A stretch of DNA of 64,000 nucleotides from Devosia sp. Leaf420 (GTDB taxonomy: Bacteria; Pseudomonadota; Alphaproteobacteria; Rhizobiales; Devosiaceae), in contig NZ_LMQU01000010.1 of the NCBI RefSeq assembly GCF_001425445.1, positions 503,501-567,500 of the forward strand, in the 5' to 3' direction. The notes beneath the pieces were generated by a model that did no database searches, was not told the origin of the DNA, and saw only the letters and a list, made by a program, of their open reading frames with translations. Shown here piece after piece: positions 33,138 to 42,126 of this stretch. A program made the translations under genes and the position numbers. Positions within the stretch are counted from its first letter, which is position 1. Each line of letters opens with the position of its first letter.

Positions 33138-34280
33138 TCAAACACCAAGCTGAAACCGCTCGAAGCGGCCGAGTTCCTCGTCGATCCGAACCTTCTCCTC
33201 GGCGCCGATCTCGTCGATCCAGTTCCACTTCTGCACCAGCAGTTTTCCCGCGGCCCGGTCGGTTTTGAGGTCCACGGCCGCCACCACCCGATCGCCCACC
33301 AGCACTGGCAGTGCAAAGTAGCCATAGCGGCGTTTGGCTGCAGGCACATAGGCTTCGAAGAGGTGATCGTAGCCAAAGAACAGATTGAGCCGCTTGCGCT
33401 GGATGATCAGCGGATCGAAGGGCGAGAGGATATGGACAGTGTCGCTCGGCGCGATTTCCATGTCGAGTGTTCTGGGCTCCGCCCAATGCGGCACCTTTTC
33501 AGCGCACTCTATGATGACGGGCACCAATTGCCGCCGCTTGACCCGCGCCTCGATCAGGTCGCGAATTGCCGGTTTGGCTTTGGCGTTGAGGTGGCAGATG
33601 GAATCGAGGCTGACAATGCCCTGGCTTCGTAGCGCCCGGTCCAAAAGGTAAGCCGTTACCTGTTTTTCCGTCGCCGGCTTCGGCGCGCGCTCCCAACCAA
33701 AGTGCCGCTCCATCAGGTCATAGGTCTTGAGCATGCCTCTGCGGGCCGAGATCGCCACATGGCCCTGGTAGAACATCAATTGCAACACCCGCTTTGATGG
33801 TTTGCGGCTGGCCCAGAGATGGGTCTTTTCGACGAGCTCGTCATCATCGATATCGCGGATCGAGAGCGGTCCCTCGTCCAGCAGGCGCCGCTTCATGGCG
33901 CTGATTTCCTTGGCGGTGACCGAACCGAACCAGGCGCTGGGATTGTCCCGATAGGCCCGCATGGCGGGCAGGAAAAAGCGCAAGTCACTCGCCGGCACAT
34001 AGCTCAGCGCATGCGTCCAATATTCGATCACGCTTTTATCGCCGCTTTGCACCTGCGCGAGATCGCTGCGGCGATAATCGGGAATGCGCGAAAAAAGGAT
34101 GTGATGGTGGCAGCGCTCGATCACATTGATCGTGTCGATCTGCACATAACCCAGATGCCCGATCGCGGCCTGAACCGCCTCTGGCCCCGATCCAAACGGC
34201 GCCGAGGCATCGAGCCTTTGCGCTTTCATCCAGATCGCGCGCGCTTGCGCCGAAGAGATGGTGTTTACGCGCTTTGCCAC
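33138..34280 (-). CDS. Winged-helix DNA glycosylase of the YcaQ family
   Basis: A 380-residue protein of the HTH_42/YcaQ family. YcaQ (AlkX) unhooks DNA interstrand crosslinks and excises alkylated bases with a Q-x-D motif; here VQID sits near residue 52 in GYVQIDTINVIERCHHHIL, which fits the active site. The tandem winged-helix body continues through DRALRSQGIVSLDSICHL near 215 and the C-terminal strand region (LFFGYDHLFEAYVP). It is convergent with tetR (22-base gap) and starts at ATG 34280. Function inferred from the family and the intact motif. Confidence 0.88.
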   Translation of the reverse strand: MAKRVNTISSAQARAIWMKAQRLDASAPFGSGPEAVQAAIGHLGYVQIDTINVIERCHHHILFSRIPDYRRSDLAQVQSGDKSVIEYWTHALSYVPASDLRFFLPAMRAYRDNPSAWFGSVTAKEISAMKRRLLDEGPLSIRDIDDDELVEKTHLWASRKPSKRVLQLMFYQGHVAISARRGMLKTYDLMERHFGWERAPKPATEKQVTAYLLDRALRSQGIVSLDSICHLNAKAKPAIRDLIEARVKRRQLVPVIIECAEKVPHWAEPRTLDMEIAPSDTVHILSPFDPLIIQRKRLNLFFGYDHLFEAYVPAAKRRYGYFALPVLVGDRVVAAVDLKTDRAAGKLLVQKWNWIDEIGAEEKVRIDEELGRFERFQLGV

Positions 34281-34385
34281 AAGCTGATTCCCTCATCCAC
34301 TCGAGGGAACAATAGTGGAACAAAACTGCGGAGCAAACCCGGTTCTGACGGATTTGCCGAAACCCAGCGAGGTCAGAAGGACGAC

Positions 34386-34415
34386 GGGCCTATCCCAGAA
34401 CATCGCGATAGGCCC
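34386..34415 (-). terminator. Stem-loop after the nitroreductase gene
   Basis: GGGCCTATC and GATAGGCCC form a 9-bp stem around 12 bases just downstream of the nitroreductase stop on the minus strand. No T-run follows, so its role as terminator is uncertain. Confidence 0.45.
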
Positions 34416-34428
34416 CAACACCAGAAGC

Positions 34429-35016
34429 CTAAAAAAGGCCTTCGCTGATGATTTCGGTGAGCGGCTTGCGCTGGCTCGGCACTTCGCGGGCCCGCAGCGT
34501 TTCATTGAGGCTCGAGCCATCGCCCTGCCGTCCAATGGCAATCGCTACTTCAATCCGCCAACCCTCCGGCACGCCGAGTTCGGCAATGGCGCGGTCATGG
34601 TCGAACCCACCCATGGCATGGGCGTGCCAGCCAAGCTTGATGGCCTGCAGCGCCAACATCGACCAGGATGCGCCCGCGTCGAAAGCGTGGGAGCGTGTGG
34701 TGGTCACTTCGCCATTGGCATTGGTGTGGCTTACGCGCGAGGCGACGAACACCAGCGCGGCCGCATGCTGGGCCCATTCCTGATTGAACGGCAGCAGCAG
34801 ATCGACAAACTTCTGCCAGTCGGCACTGCCACGGCGCACATAAACGAATTTCCATGGCTGGCCATTAAAGGCCGACGGCGCCCAGCGCGCGGCCTCGAAC
34901 AGGGTCATCAGTTCGACGTCGCCGATCGCTTCATCGGTAAAGCTGCGCGGCGACCAGCGCGCCAGCATATCGGGGTCGATCAGGTGGTCGGTGCTGCGGG
35001 GCATGATGGCGTTCAT
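34429..35016 (-). CDS. Nitroreductase family protein
   Basis: A 195-residue FMN-dependent oxidoreductase of the nitroreductase fold. The FMN phosphate-binding segment is RWSPRSFTDEAI near residue 19, then LFEAARWAPSAFNGQPWKFV near residue 38, and the C-terminal GVPEGWRIEVAIAIGRQG. Such enzymes reduce nitro-compounds or quinones with NAD(P)H; the substrate is unknown. ATG 35016 has GGAG nine bases before it; a TTG at 35031 is the less likely start. An inverted repeat lies upstream, and a decayed IS110 transposase begins 126 bases away, so a former neighbour may be gone. Confidence 0.88.
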   Translation of the reverse strand: MNAIMPRSTDHLIDPDMLARWSPRSFTDEAIGDVELMTLFEAARWAPSAFNGQPWKFVYVRRGSADWQKFVDLLLPFNQEWAQHAAALVFVASRVSHTNANGEVTTTRSHAFDAGASWSMLALQAIKLGWHAHAMGGFDHDRAIAELGVPEGWRIEVAIAIGRQGDGSSLNETLRAREVPSQRKPLTEIISEGLF

Positions 35017-35096
35017 TTCGGATCGCTCCAATTCGTCTGTTGCCCCTAAAATGGACCCAAGCGAAAAGCGCTACAACCGGACGAATGCGATTTCAG

Positions 35097-35115
35097 TGTT
35101 CATTAAAACAGAACA
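35097..35115. promoter_or_regulatory. Inverted repeat upstream of the nitroreductase gene
   Basis: TGTTC-N9-GAACA stands 80 bases before the nitroreductase start in AT-rich DNA. It looks like a binding site for a dimeric regulator; which one is unknown. Confidence 0.4.
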
Positions 35116-35141
35116 AATGGCAAATTTTTGCTTGTCCGCAG

Positions 35142-35971
35142 CTACCGGCTCATCCCTACGAAGGGGGACCGCACACGAGGACGTCCGCCACGGATGCTGC
35201 GCTTGCCGCGGAACAGGCCGCTGTCATTGTTGAATGGGGCCAGACCTGCCAGCGCAGCGATGGTCTTGGGCGAGCGATGGCCGGCCTCCGGCAGGAAGGC
35301 CAGCAGCGTGGTGGCGGTGACCAGGCCGATGCCGCCGCGATCAGCGCGGCGATCCGGCTGTCGAAGACAGCGATGCGGCTGGTGAGCAGCTCGATATGGG
35401 CGCAGATGTCGGTCAGGATTTCGGGTTCCGCCATCTCCTGTTGGCGGGTCAATTCGCCCCGGCGCATGTCAACCAATTGATCCCGGCGTCGCGCCAACTC
35501 GCCTAAAAGTCGGCGCCTCTCGTCGGCGGCGGCCTGGGGATGTGGCCGTAAAGCCTGCGCCATCCGGGCCAACATCTGCGCATCGACCTTATCAAACGGC
35601 GAACTCGCGCTGGATATGTCGAGCCTTGATTCTCGCGAGCTTTATGGGTGTGCTCCGAAAAAGTGTCGGTGGCACAACGTCCCTTTTCTGCAAACGATCC
35701 TTTTGGCCAACTGCCCGGTGGCCCGGGCAAAGGCCCGCGCCTGTGCCGGATTAACCCGACAGAATGCTATTCCGGCCTGCTCCAGAGCGCGGCGCAGCTT
35801 GCCGTCGTAGCGGCCCGTCGCTTCGAACAGCACCAGCTCGGGCCGGCTCAGCCCGGCCAACCAGTCCGCAAGAGCCGCCTCGGTATTGGCGATGGAAAAC
35901 TCCCGACCGGCAAATATCTCCAGCGTGTATTTGCCCACGTCGATTCCGATAAAGTCCGATGCTATGATCAT
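35142..35971 (-). pseudogene. IS110 family transposase remnant
   Basis: Three separate pieces of one transposase can be read on the minus strand. The N-terminal DEDD part (35971 to about 35702) has GIDVGKYTLEIF and LVLFEATGRYDG. A middle part (about 35598 to 35335) reads KVDAQMLARMAQALRP. A Transposase_20 part in another frame (about 35335 to 35160) reads GIGLVTATTLLAFLPEAG and GLAPFNNDSG. About 100 bases of foreign sequence with a stop split the first two. About 15 codons and the frame are lost between the second and third, and the C-terminus is truncated. The element is inactive. No terminal repeats are expected for IS110 and none are seen. Confidence 0.88.
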
Positions 35972-36135
35972 CGTGCCTGTCCTTGTACTGCGAGGTCCGC
36001 AACCGGGAGGGGATCACGCTCGGGTACGGTCTGATGACCAAGGGCCAATCGATCGCCCTCCCGGAACCAATCTCGCACACTTTCAACAGACAAGGGCCAC
36101 TGCGGGAGCTACAGATTTTGTGCGTGAACAACTGA

Positions 36136-36156
36136 CCCTCGGGTCAAGCCCGAGGG
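36136..36156. repeat. Short hairpin repeat near the IS110 remnant
   Basis: CCCTCGGG-TCAAG-CCCGAGGG is a perfect 8-bp hairpin and shares GGTCAAGCCCGAGGGAA with 25134-25150. From 35972 to 36203 there is no other feature except possible IS110 flank sequence. Confidence 0.6.
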
Positions 36157-36203
36157 AAACACGGTGGGTGCAGGTCACAGCGGTTTGGAACCACCACGCC
36201 CAA

Positions 36204-37970
36204 TCAAACTCCCGCCTTGAACCACCCGCCCCCAAGCAGCTCCCGCCCGCCATGCCGGCTGAGCTTGTCCCGTAAAACCTTTACGTCCACCGGCCTCAAA
36301 TCCCCAGCGCCGGTCACCGCCACCCAGCCCTCAAAATAATCCTGCGGCGCATAGACATGCCCAAAACCAATGGAGGCCGTCTGCGCCAGCGCCATGTCGA
36401 GCGCCAGTTGCAGGAAGGTGACGACCGGATACCAGTTGAGCAGCGCCGAAACCGATGGCGCCCGTTCCCCGCTCAGCCACAGCGGCTCGCGATAGGGCAA
36501 GGACCAATCGAAGAATACGATCGGATCGGAGGGATATTGCAGATAGACAATGCGGATCGGCCCCCAGGACGCACTGCCCTCAAGATCGATCGCGCTATTG
36601 GCAAAGCGCACCGTCGTGCCCTGTCCAATCCGCGGCAACCAGATGGGCGAGCCGGGATCGCGATTGGCCACCGTGCTGCGCCAGGTTGCGCTCGCAAAGG
36701 GCGGTCCCACCCAGAGCGCGCCATCGAATGGATCGGCCAAGACATCGTAAATCGAGGTCGACGCGGCAGAACTATAGGCCCCTAAGCTGAGGCCATGGAG
36801 ATAAAGGCTGGGTCGACTGTCCCTCGGCATCGCCGTCCAGCGCTCATAAACCGCGTTGAACAGTGCTCGCGCCGTTTCGACCCCCACATCGGGTTCCGAC
36901 ACCAGCGACAGCCAGCTCGTCAGATAAGAATACTGCACCGCTACGCTCGCCACGTCGCCGCCATGCAAAATTTCGAGCGTATCGATCGCTGCCGGCTCCA
37001 CCCAGCCCGTCCCGACCGGCATGATCAGCACCAGCACCTTGCGGTCGAACGCCCCGACCCGGTCCATTTCCCGCACAGCCAGAGCTGCCCGGTCTTCCGG
37101 CGTTTCGGCCGAGCGCAGCCCGACATAGACACGGAGCGGCGTTTCCGCCGCCTTGCCCGTCAGCGCGGTAATTTCCTCGGGCGTCGGTCCCGTCTCGACA
37201 TAGACCCGCGCATCGATCCCGATCGTGTCCCAAGGCACGAGGGATTGCGCACTCCCTGATTTGAGAGTGTCCGTCGGCGCCGGTTCGGTGATCCCCACCA
37301 ACCGGTCGAAATTGCCATAGAAGCGGTCAGCCGAATAAAGCAGCCCACGCGCCACGACGCCATCGCCGATCATTGCAGTGAGAAGACCCACCAGCACCAT
37401 GGCACCCACCAGCGCCACCCGCCGTGGGATCAGCCGCCCCATCCAGCGCGCCAGCACCCGCACCCCGGCAACGATCAGCGTGCCGAACCCGACGAGCAGC
37501 GCCGCCGGCAGCACAGCCACCAGCGCCACGAGCAGCGGTTGGGTCGCCTCGATCGGTGCTTCGCCCATCCCCGATCGGATCGAATTCTGCCAGCCGGTCC
37601 AGAACCAGAGAAAGCTGATGGTAAGGACAAGACAGAGGATCGCGCAGGCCCGCCCCACCCAGCGCGCCACGCGCCGGTTCGGCCAGCGCAGCTCCAGAAA
37701 ATTCCACAGCCATTCGAGAAAGACCCCGATGCCATAGCCGGCGGCAAAGGCACAACCGGAGAGGATCCCCTGCACCAGCACATTGCGCGGAATAAGCGAT
37801 GGTGTCAGCGACAGCGCTGCAAACAACAGGCCAAAAAGCCAGCCACCTGCCGAAAGCGCATCGAGCCGGCGATAAACGAATCGCCTGACGCGTCGCCCGG
37901 CATCGCCCCTCGACGCTGGCTGCGACGGATTCGTTTCGCTCGAGAGATCTAAGTCGGATCGGGTCGGCAA
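36204..37970 (-). CDS. Membrane-anchored alpha/beta hydrolase (Abhydrolase_9 type)
   Basis: A 588-residue protein with an N-terminal membrane domain (Abhydrolase_9_N; about four or five helices in residues 40-215, with LTPSLIPR near 54) and a C-terminal alpha/beta hydrolase domain. The nucleophile elbow GLSLGAYSSAAS lies near 395, with a conserved GPPFASATWR after it. The catalytic domain probably faces the periplasm. Substrates in this family are unknown; lipid or ester hydrolysis is inferred from the fold. It is monocistronic, between the IS110 remnant and tRNA-Ala. Length is usual for the family. Confidence 0.85.
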   Translation of the reverse strand: MPTRSDLDLSSETNPSQPASRGDAGRRVRRFVYRRLDALSAGGWLFGLLFAALSLTPSLIPRNVLVQGILSGCAFAAGYGIGVFLEWLWNFLELRWPNRRVARWVGRACAILCLVLTISFLWFWTGWQNSIRSGMGEAPIEATQPLLVALVAVLPAALLVGFGTLIVAGVRVLARWMGRLIPRRVALVGAMVLVGLLTAMIGDGVVARGLLYSADRFYGNFDRLVGITEPAPTDTLKSGSAQSLVPWDTIGIDARVYVETGPTPEEITALTGKAAETPLRVYVGLRSAETPEDRAALAVREMDRVGAFDRKVLVLIMPVGTGWVEPAAIDTLEILHGGDVASVAVQYSYLTSWLSLVSEPDVGVETARALFNAVYERWTAMPRDSRPSLYLHGLSLGAYSSAASTSIYDVLADPFDGALWVGPPFASATWRSTVANRDPGSPIWLPRIGQGTTVRFANSAIDLEGSASWGPIRIVYLQYPSDPIVFFDWSLPYREPLWLSGERAPSVSALLNWYPVVTFLQLALDMALAQTASIGFGHVYAPQDYFEGWVAVTGAGDLRPVDVKVLRDKLSRHGGRELLGGGWFKAGV

Positions 37971-38108
37971 GAAGGCGTGCCTGGGATGAATTCGCGCCCA
38001 CTATAGGGGAGCGACCGGCCATGACAACCGCCGAACACCCAAAGCATAACGCGAAACGGCCTGAGAGCGTCTCGATGCTAACGGAATGATACCGATTTGA
38101 GGGGGAAT

Positions 38109-38184
<76 letters not shown>

Positions 38185-38324
38185 ATTCAATGGGTGCTTC
38201 AGGGACAGTGCCCGGTTGAAGCGAGGCGGAACCTAGAGGATGATTCCGAGAGAAGCAAGTGCCTAAATGACACTTTTTTCATCCGCCGGGGAAAACCTCC
38301 CCCAGCGGGAAAACATGAATGAAA

Positions 38325-38726
38325 TCAGCGGTCTTCGTCGTCGCCAACTTCAAAGCCAAGGCCGTCGTCGGCATCGTCGTCTTCCTCTTCGAGGAACACG
38401 TCTTCTTCGTCGTCGCCCAGCTCTTCATCGACCTCGACGTCGTCGACATCTGGAATTTCTTCCTCGCCGCTCTCTTCGGCGTCAGCATCTTCGAGGCTGA
38501 CGATTTCGGGGGCGTTGGTATCTTCGACTTCTTCTTCTTCCTCGGCCTCATCTTCGTCGTCTATCTTGCGCGAAGCCGTAGCTTTTCCGGTCGCAAGGGT
38601 GTCGAAGTAGGAGCGGGGATAAGACTTGCCGGAATAGGGCGAGACGATCGGATCCATGTTGAGATCGTAGAACTTCTTGCCGGTATCAGGGTCGGTACGC
38701 TTTGTACCGCGTTCGGAGTTGGCCAT
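38325..38726 (-). CDS. TIGR02300 family protein (FYDLN acid domain)
   Basis: A 133-residue protein restricted to alphaproteobacteria. The conserved N-terminus carries RGTKRTDPDTGKKFYDLN near residue 5 and SPYSGKSYPRSYF near 28, which gives the family its name. The rest (residues 55-133) is a long acidic tail made mainly of Glu and Asp, so the protein is very acidic and probably disordered at its end. Function is unknown. It stands divergent from cmk and next to tRNA-Ala, as in relatives, except that aroA, usual between it and cmk, is missing here. Confidence 0.93.
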   Translation of the reverse strand: MANSERGTKRTDPDTGKKFYDLNMDPIVSPYSGKSYPRSYFDTLATGKATASRKIDDEDEAEEEEEVEDTNAPEIVSLEDADAEESGEEEIPDVDDVEVDEELGDDEEDVFLEEEDDDADDGLGFEVGDDEDR

Positions 38727-38915
38727 TCACATGCCTCACACGAAGGGAAATTGCTTTCGGTCGGCCGCCGCGGCCCAACCAGATATTCGGCCAGTGCGGT
38801 AAGGCGCAATGGCGGTCTCTGTCAAATCGAAAATGCGCGTGCGCCCAAGGCTGGCCCCGCCCGCCGCCGCCGTGTTAAGCCCGTTTCGGAATTCTAGCGT
38901 GGCGGGGTTGCGGCA

Positions 38916-39569
38916 ATGATCATAGCGGTGGATGGCCCAGCGGCATCGGGCAAGGGGACTTTGGCTCTAGGTCTCGCCCGCCACTATGGGCTCCCCCATC
39001 TCGATACCGGGCTTCTCTACCGCGCCGTCGGCGTGGCGTCCCAAGCTTATGAGAACACTGATCAATTCGATTCCGAAGCCATAGCCGCCGCCCGCGCTCT
39101 CGATGCTACCCAACTCACCGATATCGAGACCCTGACGAGTAGCGAGGCTGGTAGTCTTGCGTCTAAAGTCGCCGTCATCGCCGAGGTCCGCCGCGCCCTT
39201 TTCGACTTCCAGCGCTCCTTTGCGCTGCAAGCTGGTGGCGCCGTTCTCGATGGTCGCGACATCGGCACGAAAATCTGCCCGGACGCCGATGTAAAACTCT
39301 TCATCCAGGCCGACAGCAAGGCGCGGATGGAGCGCCGGGCGCGCCAGTTCGAAGCCCGCGGCCAGACAGTTGATCGCTATGCGCTCTTTCACCAGATCGA
39401 AGAACGCGACGCGCGCGACATGCTTAATCCCAACGGCGGCTTCTATAAAGCTGATGACGCGCACTTGCTCGATACGACGCAACTGAGTATAGAGGCCGCA
39501 CTCCGCGCTGCCATCGCGATTGTCGACAAGTCCATGGCGCTCAAGGCAGGGGAACATTCGTTCTCCTAA
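38916..39569 (+). CDS. cmk: (d)CMP kinase
   Basis: A 217-residue cytidylate kinase (P-loop NMP kinase) that phosphorylates CMP and dCMP. Visible are the P-loop AVDGPAASGKGTLA near residue 3, the CMP-binding LDTGLLYRAVG near 35, LDGRDIGTKICPDADVK near 113 and the LID region ARQFEARGQ near 143. ATG 38916 is clear. It precedes rpsA by 182 bases; the cmk-rpsA pair is one of the most conserved neighbourhoods in proteobacteria. Complete and of normal length. Confidence 0.96.
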   Translation: MIIAVDGPAASGKGTLALGLARHYGLPHLDTGLLYRAVGVASQAYENTDQFDSEAIAAARALDATQLTDIETLTSSEAGSLASKVAVIAEVRRALFDFQRSFALQAGGAVLDGRDIGTKICPDADVKLFIQADSKARMERRARQFEARGQTVDRYALFHQIEERDARDMLNPNGGFYKADDAHLLDTTQLSIEAALRAAIAIVDKSMALKAGEHSFS

Positions 39570-39751
39570 TTTCCTCCTTGGGTCTTCTGGCTAAGACAAT
39601 CATTTCAACCGCTGGCCCGGATCCCGACTAAAAGATCATCCTGTTTTCCAGAAGCGGTGCTCCGTGCGCCGGCTTTGGCATTTTCGCTGAAGCGGACCCG
39701 TTTCGAAACAGGATCAGCAACCCTCAACGACCGGCGCAACGGAGAAAAAGT

Positions 39752-41467
39752 TTGGCACAGCAAACTGTGACTAAAGACGATTTTGAATCGATGCTGCTCG
39801 ACTCCTTTGTCGACAACGACGCCGCCGAAGGCACCGTTGTTCGTGGCAAAGTCGTCGCCATCGAAAAAGACTTGGCGATCATCGACGTCGGTCTGAAGAC
39901 TGAAGGCCGCGTTCCGCTCAAGGAATTCGGTCAGGCGTTCCGTGACGGCCAGATTGTCATCGGCTCGGAAGTCGAGGTCTATGTCGACCGCGTCGAAAAC
40001 GCCATGGGCGAAGCCGTTCTCTCGCGCGAAAAAGCGCGCCGCGAAGAGAGCTGGGTCAAGCTCGAAGAAAAGTACAACGCCAATGAGCGCGTTGAAGGCA
40101 CGATCTTCAATCAGGTCAAGGGTGGTTTCACCGTCGACCTCGAAGGTGCCGTGGCCTTCCTGCCGCGTTCGCAGGTCGACATCCGTCCGATCCGCGATAT
40201 CGCTCCGCTCATGAACGTGCCGCAGCCGTTCCAGATCCTCAAGATGGACAAGCGTCGCGGCAATATCGTCGTTTCGCGTCGTGCCATTCTCGAAGAATCG
40301 CGCGCCGAACAGCGTTCGGAAATCGTCCAGCAGCTCGAAGAGGGCCAGGTTGTCGACGGCGTGGTCAAGAACATCACCGATTACGGTGCGTTCGTTGATC
40401 TCGGCGGCATCGACGGCCTGTTGCACGTCACCGATATCGCATGGCGTCGCGTCAACCACCCGTCCGAAGTGCTCACGATCGGCGAGACCATCAAGGTCCA
40501 GATCGTTCGCATCAACCACGAGAGCCACCGTATCTCGCTGGGCATGAAGCAGCTCCAGGCTGATCCATGGGAAGGCATCGAAGCCAAGTACCCAATCGGC
40601 GCGAAGTTCTCTGGCCGCGTGACCAACATCACCGACTACGGCGCATTCGTCGAACTGGAACCGGGCATCGAAGGCCTGATCCACGTTTCGGAAATGAGCT
40701 GGACCAAGAAGAACGTCCACCCCGGCAAGATCGTCTCGACCAGCCAGGAAGTCGACGTGGTCGTGCTCGAAGTCGATCCCGACAAGCGTCGTATCTCGCT
40801 TGGTCTCAAGCAGACCCTGCAGAACCCGTGGGAAGCTTTCGCCGAGAAGAACCCGATCGGCTCGACCATCGAAGGCGAAGTCAAGAACAAGACCGAATTC
40901 GGCCTGTTCATTGGCCTCGAAGGCGATGTGGACGGCATGGTTCACCTCTCCGATCTCGATTGGCAGAAGTCCGGTGAAGTCGCTCTTGACGACTACAACC
41001 GTGGCGACATGGTTTCGGCCAAGGTCCTCGACGTCGATGTCGAAAAGGAACGTATCTCGCTCGGTATCAAGCAGCTCGCTGCTGACGACCTTGCAGACAA
41101 CACCGCCAGCGCCAGCGGCGAACAGGGTGGCCTTCGCAAGAACGCCGTCGTGACCACTGAAGTCATCGAAGTCAACGAAGGCGGCATCGAAGTCCGCATC
41201 GCCGACAGCGAAGTCACGGCCTTCATCCGCCGCGCCGACCTCAGCCGCGATCGTAACGACCAGCGTCCGGAACGTTTCTCCAAGGGCGAAAAGGTCGACG
41301 CACGCGTCACCCAGTACGACCGTAAGACCGGCCGCATCCAGCTCTCGATCAAGGCGCTCGAAATCGCCGAAGAACGTGAAGCCGTTGCGAACTTCGGTTC
41401 CTCGGATTCGGGTGCTTCGCTCGGCGACATCCTCGGCGCTGCTCTCAAGGGCCGCGACGACAAGTAA
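39752..41467 (+). CDS. rpsA: 30S ribosomal protein S1
   Basis: A 571-residue RNA-binding protein of the small ribosomal subunit that brings mRNA to the ribosome. Six S1 (OB-fold) repeats fill residues 25-540; the third to fifth are clearest (VKNITDYGAFVDL, VTNITDYGAFVEL, VKNKTEFGLFIGL). The start is TTG 39752: GGAGAAAAAG directly precedes it, it gives the MAQQTVTKDDF beginning, and no ATG lies near. The codon choice is strongly biased to a few codons, as expected for a highly expressed gene. A long leader (182 bases) could allow autoregulation by S1. Confidence 0.96.
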   Translation: MAQQTVTKDDFESMLLDSFVDNDAAEGTVVRGKVVAIEKDLAIIDVGLKTEGRVPLKEFGQAFRDGQIVIGSEVEVYVDRVENAMGEAVLSREKARREESWVKLEEKYNANERVEGTIFNQVKGGFTVDLEGAVAFLPRSQVDIRPIRDIAPLMNVPQPFQILKMDKRRGNIVVSRRAILEESRAEQRSEIVQQLEEGQVVDGVVKNITDYGAFVDLGGIDGLLHVTDIAWRRVNHPSEVLTIGETIKVQIVRINHESHRISLGMKQLQADPWEGIEAKYPIGAKFSGRVTNITDYGAFVELEPGIEGLIHVSEMSWTKKNVHPGKIVSTSQEVDVVVLEVDPDKRRISLGLKQTLQNPWEAFAEKNPIGSTIEGEVKNKTEFGLFIGLEGDVDGMVHLSDLDWQKSGEVALDDYNRGDMVSAKVLDVDVEKERISLGIKQLAADDLADNTASASGEQGGLRKNAVVTTEVIEVNEGGIEVRIADSEVTAFIRRADLSRDRNDQRPERFSKGEKVDARVTQYDRKTGRIQLSIKALEIAEEREAVANFGSSDSGASLGDILGAALKGRDDK

Positions 41468-41492
41468 GCCTTGGGCTTATTGACCAATCCTT

Positions 41493-41525
41493 CGGCCCGC
41501 GCTTTTTAGCGCGGGCCGTTTTGTT
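41493..41525 (+). terminator. Rho-independent terminator after rpsA
   Basis: CGGCCCGCGCT and AGCGCGGGCCG make a perfect 11-bp stem with loop TTTT, followed by TTTTGTT, 25 bases after the rpsA stop. Confidence 0.92.
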
Positions 41526-41541
41526 AGAAGGGACCAAAACC

Positions 41542-42045
41542 ATGCGATTTCGCGACGTCGCCTGGCGCGCCATGAGCGGCTATGATCTCGAAGCGGTCTT
41601 TGCGATCGCCAATAAGGTCCATCCCGGCTTCTTCGAGGCCGAAGAGGTCTTGGCCGAAAAGCACACCCTCTATCGCCACGGCTGCTATATTCTAGACGTC
41701 GCCGAAAAACCGGCGGGCTATGTTCTCAGCCACCCCTATCGTCGCGGCGAACTGCCTGCGCTCAATACGCTTCTGGGCAGCTTGCCCGAAGATGCCGATA
41801 GTTTTTACATCCACGACCTCGCGCTGCTGCCCCTTTCGCGCGGCATTGGCGCAGCCGGGCAGATCGTAGCTGCTCTGACCAAGCATGCCGAGGCCATGGG
41901 CTTTGCCAGCATTGGCCTCGTTGCGGTCAATGGCTCCGTCCCCTTCTGGGAAAAACAGGGTTTCGTCACCGAAGACCGTCCGGAACTGGCCAAGAAACTT
42001 GGCGCCTATGAGGATGCGGCGCGGTATATGACGAAGACGCTTTAA
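41542..42045 (+). CDS. GNAT family N-acetyltransferase
   Basis: A 167-residue GNAT protein. The acetyl-CoA loop is LSRGIGAAGQIVAAL near residue 95 (R-G-I-G), preceded by SFYIHDLALLP and followed by VNGSVPFWEKQGF near 127. Target unknown. ATG 41542 is preceded by AGAAGGGA; an earlier TTG lies inside the rpsA terminator and is rejected. The gene begins right after the rpsA terminator and probably has its own promoter or relies on read-through. The next gene, sppA, starts 81 bases later. Confidence 0.85.
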   Translation: MRFRDVAWRAMSGYDLEAVFAIANKVHPGFFEAEEVLAEKHTLYRHGCYILDVAEKPAGYVLSHPYRRGELPALNTLLGSLPEDADSFYIHDLALLPLSRGIGAAGQIVAALTKHAEAMGFASIGLVAVNGSVPFWEKQGFVTEDRPELAKKLGAYEDAARYMTKTL

Positions 42046-42126
42046 GCGGCATCAAAAATCAGCCGTTTCTCTGGCTGTTTCGTCCAAGCCGTGTATGGTC
42101 ACGCCGACTTCGCTTGGGACAATGCC

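Noticed and set aside
35034-35480. Short plus-strand frames beside the nitroreductase as a lost HxlR-type regulator
   Set aside because: The readable residues do not match HxlR and most of the frame is antisense to the IS110 remnant.
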